The position numbers and the translations under genes were made by a program. Positions 17,922 through 28,179 of a stretch of 40,687 nucleotides of DNA are shown here, in pieces. Below the pieces are notes generated by a model. It worked only from the letters and a program-made list of their open reading frames with translations, had not been told where the DNA came from and did no database searches. Positions within the stretch are counted from its first letter, which is position 1; each line of letters starts with the position of its first letter. Source of the stretch: Devosia equisanguinis (GTDB taxonomy: Bacteria > Pseudomonadota > Alphaproteobacteria > Rhizobiales > Hyphomicrobiaceae); contig CAMDBL010000011.1 in NCBI GenBank assembly GCA_945889015.1, positions 1 to 40,687 of the forward strand. Reading direction: 5' to 3'.

Positions 17922-19607
17922 ATGAGCGAGGCGACGATCACGCCCACCATGACAGGTGGCCGCTGCATGGCAGAGATGTGGAAGGGCTACGGCGTCAGCC
18001 ACGTGTTCTTCGTCGATGCGATCCTGAGACGCGCGATGGTCGAGGCGGAGGAGCTCGGCATCAAGCGCATCCTGACCCATTCCGAGAAGGCCGCCGCCTA
18101 CATGGCCGACGGCTACGCCCGCGCCTCCGGCCGGGTCGGTGTTTGCATGTCGCAATCGGTCGGGGCGGCCAATCTCGCCTCGGGCCTGCAGGACCCCTAC
18201 CTCGCGCAATCCCCCGTGATTGCCATCACCGGCTGCCACACGGCCCCGATGCAGCATCGCAACTCCTACCAGGAGCTCAATCACGAGCTGCTGTTTGGCG
18301 GCGTGACCAAGTTCCACGCCAAGATCGAGACGCCGGAGCAACTGCCCTTCCTGCTGCGGCAGGCATTCCGGGAGGCGTCCACGGGTACGCCGCGGCCGGT
18401 GCATCTGGACATCGTCAATCACACCGGTGAGCTGATCGCGGCGTCGAGCCGGGCCTACGACACGACCTGCGAGCCCGAGTACGGTCAGTACCCGCCGCAC
18501 CGACCGCTGCCCGATCCCGTCGCGATCAAACGCGCGGCGGCTGCGATCAAGGCCTCGGAGCGTCCCGTCGTCGTGGTCGATCGCGGCGCGATCATCGCCG
18601 GGGCGCGCGAGCAACTGATGGCGCTGGCCCGGAAGATCGGGGCTCCCGTCTGCATCAGTCTGGACGCCAAGGGCATCATCCTCGACAGCGATCCGCTCTA
18701 CGGCGGCGCGGTCGGCACGTATGGCTCGAGTGCGGCCAACCACATCGTTTGCGAGGCCGATCTGGTGATCTTCGCCGGCTCCAACACCGGCGACATGACG
18801 ACGGGTGCGTGGAAGGTGCCGAAGGCCGGCACCCAGGTGATCCAGATCGATATCGACCCGATCGAACTCGGCCGAAACTATCCCGGCACCATCGGCATTC
18901 ATTCAGACGTCGCCGCAGGACTTGCCGCGCTCTCGGCCGAGGCCTCGTCAGCCAAGCGTGAGAGCTGGCTCGCGACAGCTCGCGGCCATCTGGCGGAGTG
19001 GAACAAGCACCTCGATGCCTTGCCCCAGCAGGAGCAGCCGATGTGGCCGAGCCGGCTCTGCGCGGAGCTGACCGAGATCCTGCCCAACGATGCCATCGTG
19101 ATCTCGGACACGGGCTATTCCGCGCAATGGTCCGGCAACATGATCGGCATGACGAAACCCGGCCAGACCTACCACCGCGCGGCTGGCTCGCTCGGCTGGT
19201 CGTTCCCGGCCGCGATCGGCGCCAAATGCGGCGCGCCCGACAAGCCGGTGGTCGTGTTCACGGGCGACGGCGGCTTCTACTATCACGCGATGGAGTTGGA
19301 GACCGCGCGCCGCTGGGGCATCAACCTCGTCGTCGTGCTCAACAACAACGGTGGCCTCGCACAGGGGCAGCGTACGATCAACGCCGCTTACGGCAACCGC
19401 GCCGGGCGCAAGCAGGAGCTGTACGAGTTCGGCAAGTTCAGCTTCGAGAACTTCGCCCAGCAGTTCGACTGCTTCGGCGCCACCGTCGACAAGGCCTCCG
19501 ACTTCGCCAAGACGTTCAAGGCGGCGCTCGCGGCCAACAAGCCGGCCGTGATCGACGTGCGCACACAGTTCACGGCGATCGCGCCGGACCCCTGGCTGCC
19601 GGCGTGA
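17922..19607 (+). CDS. Thiamine pyrophosphate-dependent enzyme (acetolactate synthase-like large subunit)
   Basis: RILTHSEKAAAYMADGYARASGRVGVCMSQSVGAANLASGLQDPYL...GDGGFYYHAMELETARRWGINLVVVLNNNGG (TPP-binding GDG...NN motif). Confidence 0.93.
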   Translation: MSEATITPTMTGGRCMAEMWKGYGVSHVFFVDAILRRAMVEAEELGIKRILTHSEKAAAYMADGYARASGRVGVCMSQSVGAANLASGLQDPYLAQSPVIAITGCHTAPMQHRNSYQELNHELLFGGVTKFHAKIETPEQLPFLLRQAFREASTGTPRPVHLDIVNHTGELIAASSRAYDTTCEPEYGQYPPHRPLPDPVAIKRAAAAIKASERPVVVVDRGAIIAGAREQLMALARKIGAPVCISLDAKGIILDSDPLYGGAVGTYGSSAANHIVCEADLVIFAGSNTGDMTTGAWKVPKAGTQVIQIDIDPIELGRNYPGTIGIHSDVAAGLAALSAEASSAKRESWLATARGHLAEWNKHLDALPQQEQPMWPSRLCAELTEILPNDAIVISDTGYSAQWSGNMIGMTKPGQTYHRAAGSLGWSFPAAIGAKCGAPDKPVVVFTGDGGFYYHAMELETARRWGINLVVVLNNNGGLAQGQRTINAAYGNRAGRKQELYEFGKFSFENFAQQFDCFGATVDKASDFAKTFKAALAANKPAVIDVRTQFTAIAPDPWLPA

Positions 19608-19668
19608 GGGTCTGCCAGCGCTGGTCCGCCACCTCGGTCATGACGTGACGCGAGGTGGTGGCCAGCGC

Positions 19669-20390
19669 TCATACCCCCAGCAGGTGCTGCATCCGCTCCG
19701 GCGTCGCCGTCAGCTCCCCGGGCGTGCCGGTGAACGCGACCTCGCCCTTGACCAGGATCACCACCCGGTCGGCGAGCGCGGTCAAGGCGGCGACGTTCTT
19801 GTCGACGATCAGCGTGGCGATGCCGGCCGCACGGATCACGCCGACGGTGCGCCAGATCTCGTCGCGGATCAGCGGCGCCAGACCCTCGGTCGCTTCATCA
19901 AGGATCAGCAGGCGCGGGTTCGTCAGCAGCGCGCGGGCGATGGCGAGCATCTGCTGCTCACCGCCGGAGAGCTGGTCGCCGCCGTTGTCGAGTCGCTCGG
20001 CGAGACGCGGGAAAAGCTCGAGCACGCGGGGAAGCGACCAGTCGGAGGCCTTGCCCCGCCCTTCGTGCGCGATCGCCAGGTTCTCCCGCACGCTGAGGGT
20101 CGCGAAGATCCCGCGCCCTTCCGGTACGTAGGCGAGGCCGCGCGCGGCGATGCGGAACGTGGCCTCGCCGGTGACGTCGGCGCCGTCGACGAGGATGCGC
20201 CCCTGCCGTGCGGGTACCAGGCCCATCACCGTGCGGATCAGCGTCGTCTTGCCCATGCCGTTGCGGCCCATCAGCGCGACGGTCTCGCCGGGACGGACCG
20301 TGAGATCGACGCCGCGCAGGATGTGGCTCTGGTCGTAACAAGTGTGGATGCCGCGCACGGCGAGCAAGGGCTCCAAGGTCGCCGTGGCCA

Positions 20391-20391
<1 letters not shown>
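19669..20391 (-). CDS. livF: Branched-chain amino acid-type ABC transporter ATP-binding protein
   Basis: Walker A GRNGMGKTT, signature LSGGEQQMLAIARALLTNPRLLILDEATEGLAP. Confidence 0.93.
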
Positions 20392-21146
<755 letters not shown>

Positions 21147-21254
21147 ATGAGTTCTCCGGTGACGGCCGCCATGGATTTTCTAGTGCGGCCGGCGCGTAGA
21201 TTGGCATGCAGTCACGCCGATATCCAGCGGCTCGCCGCCGGCCCGGCGCGCGCG

Positions 21255-22361
21255 TCAGCGGATCGGGATTTTCAGCTCGAGCCGGCTCTTGACGTTGGTC
21301 GGAACCGTCGGCGAGGTGGTCTCCTCGAGATCGGTGGTCACGCTCAGCGAGTAGGTATCGGCTTTGTCGAGCTTGATACCGGCACCGAACCGCCTTTCCG
21401 AGCGGCCCGCGGTGGCGGCCGGATCGTCGAGGCGCAACTCGCTGGCTCCGAGATCTAGCTTGCGATCGTAGTGCACGAACGGCTCGAGCTTCTGTCCCTT
21501 GCCGATTTCGAACGGGCGGCTGATGCGGGGCGTGAAGGCGATCGTGCTCAACTCGCCGCTGGCGGCGGTGGGGACATCCTTCACGGTGTCGTCGCCGTGG
21601 GCGAGGGAGAGCGCGGGCGAGATCTTCAGCCGGTTCAGGAAGAAGTCGCTGCGCAGTTGCGCGACGATGAAGCGATGCTGGATGTCGACCGAGCGGTCAC
21701 CCGATGCCGCACGATTTTCGCCGACGCCCGCACGCGTCTCGAACGTCATCGTCGGCAACGGCTTCAGCGCGAAGTAGGAGGCGAGTGTGTAGGAGCCTTC
21801 GGCGGTGCCGCCGGGCGAGGTGGCGTCCGGCGCGGCCTTGTCACCCAGCCCGACGGCGACACCGACGAGGGCGGAGCGGCCGATCCGATAGTCGGCGCCG
21901 ACCTTGCTGCCGATCTCGCTCGCGTCCTCTCCGATGCCACGCGCGGCGATCGAGGCCCAGACGTCGAGGTTGGGGTCGGTGCGGGGGGCGATCCGCGGCA
22001 GCTTGAAGCCGTCCGGCGCGAGCCTTTTCGCCTCCTCCATCTTGAGGCTCATCTTGCGGTCGGCATAGCCGCCCCACTGGCCGACACTGGTTTGCAGCTT
22101 GAAGCCGGTGTCGGTCGCCTCGGTGGGCATGGCGGCGAGGGGGGCCGCCTCCCAGGCCGGCGGGATCCAGGGCTTGCCGGCGAGGCGCTTCTCGGCGCGG
22201 CCCTCGGATGGGTCGACCAGCAGGACGCCGTCGAGGCGGCTCGACAACTCGGCGCCGCAGGTTCTCGGTGCGGCAGGATCGGAGCACGCTCCGGCATGGG
22301 CATCCATGCTCACGGACAGGCTCGTGAGCATAGCGAAACAAAACGCGAGACAAGGTTTCAT
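21255..22361 (-). CDS. Predicted secreted / outer-membrane beta-barrel-like protein
   Basis: Signal peptide MKPCLAFCFAMLTSLSVSMDAHA; C-terminal half rich in alternating amphipathic strands (GSYTLASYFALKPLPTMTFETRAGVGENR..., FVHYDRKLDLGASELRL...). Confidence 0.6.
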   Translation of the reverse strand: MKPCLAFCFAMLTSLSVSMDAHAGACSDPAAPRTCGAELSSRLDGVLLVDPSEGRAEKRLAGKPWIPPAWEAAPLAAMPTEATDTGFKLQTSVGQWGGYADRKMSLKMEEAKRLAPDGFKLPRIAPRTDPNLDVWASIAARGIGEDASEIGSKVGADYRIGRSALVGVAVGLGDKAAPDATSPGGTAEGSYTLASYFALKPLPTMTFETRAGVGENRAASGDRSVDIQHRFIVAQLRSDFFLNRLKISPALSLAHGDDTVKDVPTAASGELSTIAFTPRISRPFEIGKGQKLEPFVHYDRKLDLGASELRLDDPAATAGRSERRFGAGIKLDKADTYSLSVTTDLEETTSPTVPTNVKSRLELKIPIR

Positions 22362-22416
22362 GCTGACGGCAATGCCTGGGGAGTGTGACCCGATTGCGGC
22401 AGTGCGTATGGGGAAT

Positions 22417-22436
22417 AGTATTCTTAATCAAATACT
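22417..22436. promoter_or_regulatory. Candidate operator dyad AGTATT-N8-AATACT
   Basis: Perfect 6-bp arms in an AT-rich pocket 56 nt upstream of the minus-strand beta-barrel gene. Confidence 0.3.
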
Positions 22437-22580
22437 TGTAGGTGCTGTGCGGGTGACGTCGCATGGCCGCTTGGCGTCGGCGGCCGACTCCGACGATAGT
22501 GTCTGCAACTCGGTGTCCCCGCCTCGGCTGGTCGATGCGCGCGGTCGTGCGCGATGCCGCAAACGGTTCGGAGCTTTGCT

Positions 22581-23132
22581 ATGTCGTCCCACACGCCTGG
22601 TCCGGTTCCCGGCCCGATACCTCACCTCGCTGGCATCGAGCACATCGGTCTGACGGTCCCCGACATCTCCGCCGCGACACGGTTCTTCACCGACGTGATC
22701 GGCGCCGAGACGCTCTACGACATCGGTCCGTTCGCATCGGAGGCCGACTGGATGGCGAGCCACCTCGCCGTCTACCCGGGATCGCGCATCAACAGGATGC
22801 GGGTGCTGAAAGTCGCCAACGGGCCGGTGTTGGAGTTGGTCGAGTTCATCGCATCCGGTCCCAGCACGCGGCGTGAGGGTTCCGACTACGGTGGATGGCA
22901 TCTCGCGTTCTACGTCGAAAACATGGACCAAGCGCAGGCGGCGGTGCGCCAGCACCGGTGCGAGATCCAGAGCGGACCCGTGACGATGACCGAGGGACCG
23001 AGCGCGGGGCTGGAATGGCTCTACTTCAAGGCGCCTTGGGGCCAGCAGCTCGAGCTGGTCAGCTACCCCGGCGGTATCGCAGCGTACAAGGAGAAACGCC
23101 TCGCGGTCTGGCGCCCGCGTTCCGGCGTCTGA
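22581..23132 (+). CDS. VOC (glyoxalase-like) family protein
   Basis: GIEHIGLTVPDISAATRFFTDVIGAETLYDIG...HLAFYVENMDQAQAAVRQH...LEWLYFKAPWGQQLELVSYPGG. Confidence 0.92.
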   Translation: MSSHTPGPVPGPIPHLAGIEHIGLTVPDISAATRFFTDVIGAETLYDIGPFASEADWMASHLAVYPGSRINRMRVLKVANGPVLELVEFIASGPSTRREGSDYGGWHLAFYVENMDQAQAAVRQHRCEIQSGPVTMTEGPSAGLEWLYFKAPWGQQLELVSYPGGIAAYKEKRLAVWRPRSGV

Positions 23133-23198
23133 CCTCGAGGCCGGCACCGCGGGGCGCCGGCCCGGTCCTGCAATGGCGTGGGACCAGAATCCGGACCG

Positions 23199-23624
23199 CT
23201 AGCCGCGCCGATAGGGAAAGCAGCGGTCGCGATCCAGGGCGAGGCCGAAGTGAGCGGCGAGCGCCCGGATCGCGTCGCCATAGACCGGATAGGGATCCGA
23301 GTTCGACCGGCCGACGATGATCGGCCGAAAGCCCGCGTCTTTCTGCCCGGCCGGTGGCAGCATCGCCGTCACCAGAGCCGTGCCATCCCCATCCCGCAGA
23401 GTGAGGAACATCGGCATGGTCTTCTGCACGTAGCCCTTGAGGCCGATGCTCTGCTCGAAGGCGGCGGCCGAGGCCGGCGGCACGTAGCTGCGCGTCGCCT
23501 GCTCATGGGTCTGCTTGAAGTAGCGCTCGACGGCGTGGTCCATCATCTGGGATTCCAGACCCGCCTCGCCGGGCGTCTCGATGCGGAACCAGGTAAACGG
23601 GTCCGCGTCACACACGTACTGCAT
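23199..23624 (-). CDS. Hypothetical protein (141 aa)
   Basis: MQYVCDADPFTWFRIETPGEAGLESQMMDHAVERYFKQ...; fills the gap between VOC and ArgE. Start is an internal Met of a longer ORF. Confidence 0.6.
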   Translation of the reverse strand: MQYVCDADPFTWFRIETPGEAGLESQMMDHAVERYFKQTHEQATRSYVPPASAAAFEQSIGLKGYVQKTMPMFLTLRDGDGTALVTAMLPPAGQKDAGFRPIIVGRSNSDPYPVYGDAIRALAAHFGLALDRDRCFPYRRG

Positions 23625-23881
23625 GATCCGCTCCTGTCGTGGGCCGCGAACGGCCGGCCCCAAAACGTTCGCTGGGAAAGACCCCTCCAATATGGCTGCC
23701 GACTTGGTCGAAGCAAAGGCATCGAGGGCCGGCACGCGGCAACTTGTCTGCTCCAGCGCGCCTCTTGTGCAACGCATGGACGCTGGAGTCGGACCACACC
23801 GGCGGTCGGGCCGACAATCGAACACTGTGTTCGAAGGCTCTGGTCTCCCCAGTTGACCCTAGGCCCGGTCTTCCCTGCCGG

Positions 23882-25042
23882 TCAGCCCTGGGCCCAGTCG
23901 GCCAGTCGGCCGATGAAGGCCGAGCAGCGTTGCAGCTCGGCGGTCTCCACCCACTCGTTGGCGGTGTGGGCCTGGGCGATATTGCCGGGGCCGATCACGA
24001 CCGAAGGCGCGCCACCGCTCTGGAACAGCCCCGCCTCGGTCGCGTAGGAGACGGCGAACGTCTCGTTCTGCTGGGCGAGCTTCAAGGCGAGGCCGACGAC
24101 CTCGGAGCCGGCCTCCGCCCCGAACGGCGGCACCTCGTTGGTGCGGCGGATCTTGATATCCGCCTCCGGCGCCGTCGCCCGCATCTGGGGCAGGCAGCGG
24201 GTCTCGGCAAAGCGTGTCAGGCGAGCCTCGATGGCGCGGACGTCGAGGCCGGGCAGCGCGCGGATCTCCCAGCCGAAAGAGCAGGTCACCGGCACGATGT
24301 TGGAGGCGGTGCCGCCGGTGATCTCGGTGACCTGCAGCGTGGCGTAGGGGGGATCGAAGCGCGGGCTCGGCGGGGCCGCCTTCAGATCCGCCTCGATCGC
24401 CTCCAGCTCCCCGATCAGACGCGCGGCGTAGGTGATCGAGTTGACGCCGAGCGGGGCCATGCTCGAGTGCGCGGCGCGGCCGGAGACCTCGACGTTCCAG
24501 CGTACCGGTCCCTTGTGCGCGTCGACCACGGTCATCAGCGTCGGCTCGCCGACGAAGACCATGCGCGGCATCACCAGCCGGCCGCCGAGCTCTGCGATCA
24601 TCGGGCGCACACCGGTGCAGCCGACCTCCTCGTCGTAGGACAGCGCGATGTGGATCGGCACGGTCAGGCGACGCTGGACGAGATCGGGAACGGCGGCGAG
24701 CACGCAGGCGACGAAGCCCTTCATGTCGCAGGCGCCGCGGCCATAGAGCCGGCCGTCGCGCTCGGTCAGGGTGAACGGATCGGTGTCCCAGGCCTGGCCG
24801 ACCACCGGCACGACGTCGGTGTGGCCGGAGAGCGCGACGCCGCCGATGCCGGCGGGGCCAATGGTCGCATAAAGGCTCGCCTTCAGGCCGTCCGCGGTCG
24901 TCACCCGCTGACTGGTGACGCCGTGATGCAGCAGGTAGTCCTCGACGAAGCGGATCAGCGGGATGTTGGTCTTGTGGCTCGTCGTATCGAACGCGACCAG
25001 CCGCGCCAGCATTTCCTTGACGGTGTAGACGGGGCAACCCAT
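23882..25042 (-). CDS. argE: Acetylornithine deacetylase (M20 peptidase family)
   Basis: GGVALSGHTDVVPVVGQAWDTDPF...GRGACDMKGFVACVLA...SYDEEVGCTGVRPMI...VGEPTLM...TEAGLFQSGGAPSVVIGPG. Confidence 0.9.
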   Translation of the reverse strand: MGCPVYTVKEMLARLVAFDTTSHKTNIPLIRFVEDYLLHHGVTSQRVTTADGLKASLYATIGPAGIGGVALSGHTDVVPVVGQAWDTDPFTLTERDGRLYGRGACDMKGFVACVLAAVPDLVQRRLTVPIHIALSYDEEVGCTGVRPMIAELGGRLVMPRMVFVGEPTLMTVVDAHKGPVRWNVEVSGRAAHSSMAPLGVNSITYAARLIGELEAIEADLKAAPPSPRFDPPYATLQVTEITGGTASNIVPVTCSFGWEIRALPGLDVRAIEARLTRFAETRCLPQMRATAPEADIKIRRTNEVPPFGAEAGSEVVGLALKLAQQNETFAVSYATEAGLFQSGGAPSVVIGPGNIAQAHTANEWVETAELQRCSAFIGRLADWAQG

Positions 25043-25176
25043 GCCATGCTCCCTTGCCGCGCCGGTGAACCGCGACGCAGGCGACGAAGCCGAGCGGACA
25101 CGACTTGGGCTGCGTCGTCAACTGCGGGCGGTGGCGGAAATCGAGATGCGACGGAAAGGCGATCGGCAAAAATTAT

Positions 25177-25209
25177 CCTTGTCAGCGGCGCGCCGCAGGA
25201 GCGACAAGG
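25177..25209. promoter_or_regulatory. Nested dyad / potential hairpin upstream of the TonB-type uptake locus
   Basis: CCTTGTC (25177-25183) / GACAAGG (25203-25209) enclosing the perfect palindrome GCGGCGCGCCGC (25185-25196). Confidence 0.35.
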
Positions 25210-25252
25210 TTTCCGTGAGTTGCAAGGGTGGCGGGTGAATCGCTCCAGAACC

Positions 25253-25654
25253 ATGATCGGGCTATTGGCCGTGTTCGGCATATTGCTGAATGCGGGACTG
25301 ATCGTGCGCCACCACTCCGTCATGGTGCAGTCGTTTCTGCAACCGACCGTGTCTGTTGCTGGCATCGCGGTGGTACCGCTCCCCGGTAGTCTCGAAGCCG
25401 ATCTGCGCGTCATCTGCCAAGGTGGCAGCGAAGCGGCGGGACACGCTCCTGCCGGCTCCGGTGATCCGGCGCCCGCCCCATGCCCGCTGTGCATGGGTCA
25501 GGGCAGCGCATTCGCAACGATTCCTTTCGTCGAGGTCGCCGGACTGCTGGTGCGGCCCGTCGGCATCCTCCATGCCCTGCCGCGGCGCGACGATCGCGTT
25601 GAGGTTCAGCGCCGTATCCGCCCGCCGGGGCATGCGCCTCCGATGACCACCTGA
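25253..25654 (+). CDS. Small membrane/exported protein with CPLC motif (DUF2946-like)
   Basis: N-terminal TM MIGLLAVFGILLNAGLIV, then ...APAPCPLCMGQGSAF... in front of a TonB-dependent receptor. An in-frame GTG at 25235 is an alternative start. Confidence 0.6.
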   Translation: MIGLLAVFGILLNAGLIVRHHSVMVQSFLQPTVSVAGIAVVPLPGSLEADLRVICQGGSEAAGHAPAGSGDPAPAPCPLCMGQGSAFATIPFVEVAGLLVRPVGILHALPRRDDRVEVQRRIRPPGHAPPMTT

Positions 25655-25723
25655 ACGGCCGAAGATCCGTGCGCTGGCATTGCCGGCGCGCTCAGGTGAT
25701 GTCATTCGGGGAACATTCAAATC

Positions 25724-28111
25724 ATGTCCAAGACTGCGCACGCGGTGCTCGCCGGCACCGTGGCCCTTTAGCTGGCCGTCCTGCCGGCAGGGGCTCAATC
25801 TCCCGGCGCCACGTCTCAAACTCAGCCGACCACGAACCTGCCAACCGTGCCTGTGGAGCCACCCGCGGTACCGGCCCAGAAAGCCGTCCAGCTGAAAGCG
25901 GCGCCGAAGGCCGCGGTCAAGGCCGCGCCTCGGCAAGCGACGCCCGTCGCCAAGGCGAAGCAAGTGCCGGCGCAACCCACCGCGCCCGCGCCCGGCCCGA
26001 TGCTTACGACACCTGCTCAGGCACTGGCGACCCTGCCGGCCGCGTCCGCGGCGGCGGCCGCGGCGAAGCTCGAGGTGCCGAATACGACGGGCAGTGCGCT
26101 CAATCTGACGCCGCGCGAAACGCCCGCCACGGTAAATATCGTGTCCAGCCAGGACATGGAGGAAAGGGGCGCAAGAGGGCTCGTCGAGGCGCTTCGCCTG
26201 GTCCCAGGCGTCGTCATCGGCAATAATCCCGGCGAGGTCGGCACCGGCGTCATGCGCGGCTTCCACAAGTCGCACGGCGTGTCGATCGACGGCTCGCGCG
26301 TCGCCGATCCCGTGTTCCTCGGCCGCGACTACAACTCGTTCCACTTCGATCGGATCGAGGTCTTGAAGGGGCCGGCGTCGGTCGTCTCCGGCACCAGCGG
26401 TCTGTCAGGCTCGATCAACATCGTCACCAAGCAGGCGACGACCGACCGCTCGTTCATGGAAGGCATGGTCGGCTACGGCAGCTTCAACTCGCTGCAGACT
26501 GGAGCCGGCTTCAATGCCGTGCTGAGCCCGCAGGCGGCCTGGCGCTCGACGCTGTCCCACTCGAGCTCGAGTGGGTACGTCGACGACACGGACTCCTACA
26601 AGCTCGGCTTCAACAACAACGTCCTGCTCAAGCCGTCCGACGCCCTCAAGATCACGGCGTCGATCGACTACTACAAAGATCAGTACTCGACAGCCTATTA
26701 CGCCACGCCTCTGATCCCGCGCAGCCTGGCCCGCAATCCAACCGATGTCGTCTCCAGCTCTGACGGTCTCGTTCTCGACCGCAGCATTCGCTACAAGAAC
26801 TACAATGTCTACGACGGCGACATGCACATGGAGAGCATCTGGCTGCGCGGCGCGGCCGAGTACAAGCTGACCAGCCAAGTGACGCTCAAAAACGAGGTCA
26901 GCTACTACAGTGCCGATCGGCTTTGGCGTGACCAGGACTTCTACACCTACAGCGCGGGTTTGATCTCACGCGGGAGCAGCCTGATCTCGCACGATCATGA
27001 GTTCTGGTCCGATCGAATGTCCTTCAACTTCGATGGCCAGATCGGGGGTATGCGAAACCGATTCACGGCCGGTGCCGAATACATGGAGACGACGTTCGGC
27101 TCCCGGCGCCATTTCAGCAACGTCGGCAGCACGCCCGGTGTCGACATCTTCAACCCTGACCGCGGCTACTATCCCGAGGGCTCGGCTGCGATCAACTCCC
27201 GCAACTTCGAATCTGCCGAGCACGTGACCAAGGCCGTCTTTGCCGAGCACGCGATCAACCTGACGCCGGCCTGGATCCTCGCGGCCGGCATCCGCTACGA
27301 GACCATCGACCTCGATCGCACCAGCTTCAACGAGGTGAACGGCGTCACCACGACCTTCGGCAACACGCTCGACAGCACGACCTGGCGCATCGGAACGACC
27401 TACGAGGTGCTTCCGGGCACGACACTGTTCGCCCAGTACGCGGAGGCCGTGACACCGGTCTCCTCCGCGCTGATGATCGCGAACCCCGTGAACGCGGGGT
27501 TCAAGCTGACGACCGGCACCTCGAAGGAGGCCGGCATCAAGTCGGTCCTGTTCGGCGGGCGCATGACCAACACGGCCTCGGTGTACCAGATCGATCAGGA
27601 CGATATCCTCACGCGCGATCCGGCCAATCCGAACGTCAGCATTCAGGGAGGCAGCCAGCGCTCGCGTGGCATCGAGGCCGAAACGGCGATCAGCCTCACG
27701 AATCGCTGGAACGTCAGCCTCGGCGGCACACTGATCGACAGCGCGTTCACCGACCTCAAGGAGAGAGCCGGCGGCGTCGCGGTCGACAGAACCGGCAACC
27801 GTCCCGTCAACGCGGTGCCGTGGGCATGGAACGCACTGATGACCTATCGCCTCGAGGCCCTGCCCGCCACCGTCGGCGCGCAACTCGTCGGCGTCGGCCC
27901 GTTCTACACGACCAACGCCAACCTCTACGAGGCGAAGGAGCGGACCACGCTCGACGCGTTCGTCACGTTCGATGTCGGCAAGGGCAAGCTCAGGCTGCGC
28001 GGCCGCAATCTGACCGACGAGCTCTACGCGGAGTGGGCCGATTACAACGCGACCTCGCTCTACATCGGGGCGCCACGCAGCTTCGACGTCACCTACTCCA
28101 TCAAGTGGTGA
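25724..28111 (+). CDS. TonB-dependent siderophore receptor with an in-frame TAG in the signal peptide
   Basis: From ATG 25724 the frame reads MSKTAHAVLAGTVAL*LAVLPAGAQSPGAT..., in register with the 754-aa ORF (TAG at 25769-25771). Plug motif LTPRETPATVNIVSSQDMEERG...GFHKSHGVSIDG...FDRIEVLKGPASVVSGTSGLSGSINIVTKQ; C-terminal RSFDVTYSIKW. Confidence 0.85.
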
Positions 28112-28179
28112 GAGCGCGAGGCCGGGGCGGGTCACATCCGTGGTCCGCCCTCGCCCACCGAGTTGGAGGAGGCGGCCGC

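Noticed and set aside
16749-18902. 717-aa ORF reading into the Bug binding protein
   Set aside because: The N-terminal 395 residues are antisense or intergenic low-complexity translation. The true gene starts at MLTRTLSALALAV (17714).
25043-25252. Cobalamin riboswitch upstream of the TonB locus
   Set aside because: No B12-box-like sequence found by eye; only a simple nested dyad is present.
23639-25654. 671-aa plus-strand ORF spanning the argE antisense strand
   Set aside because: Most of it is antisense to a well-supported M20 peptidase. Only the terminal roughly 134 aa (from 25253) looks like a real protein.
25847-28111. GTG 25847 as the start of the TonB-dependent receptor
   Set aside because: It would remove the evident signal peptide and proline-rich leader encoded in the same frame from ATG 25724. 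It is more likely an artefact of the in-frame TAG.
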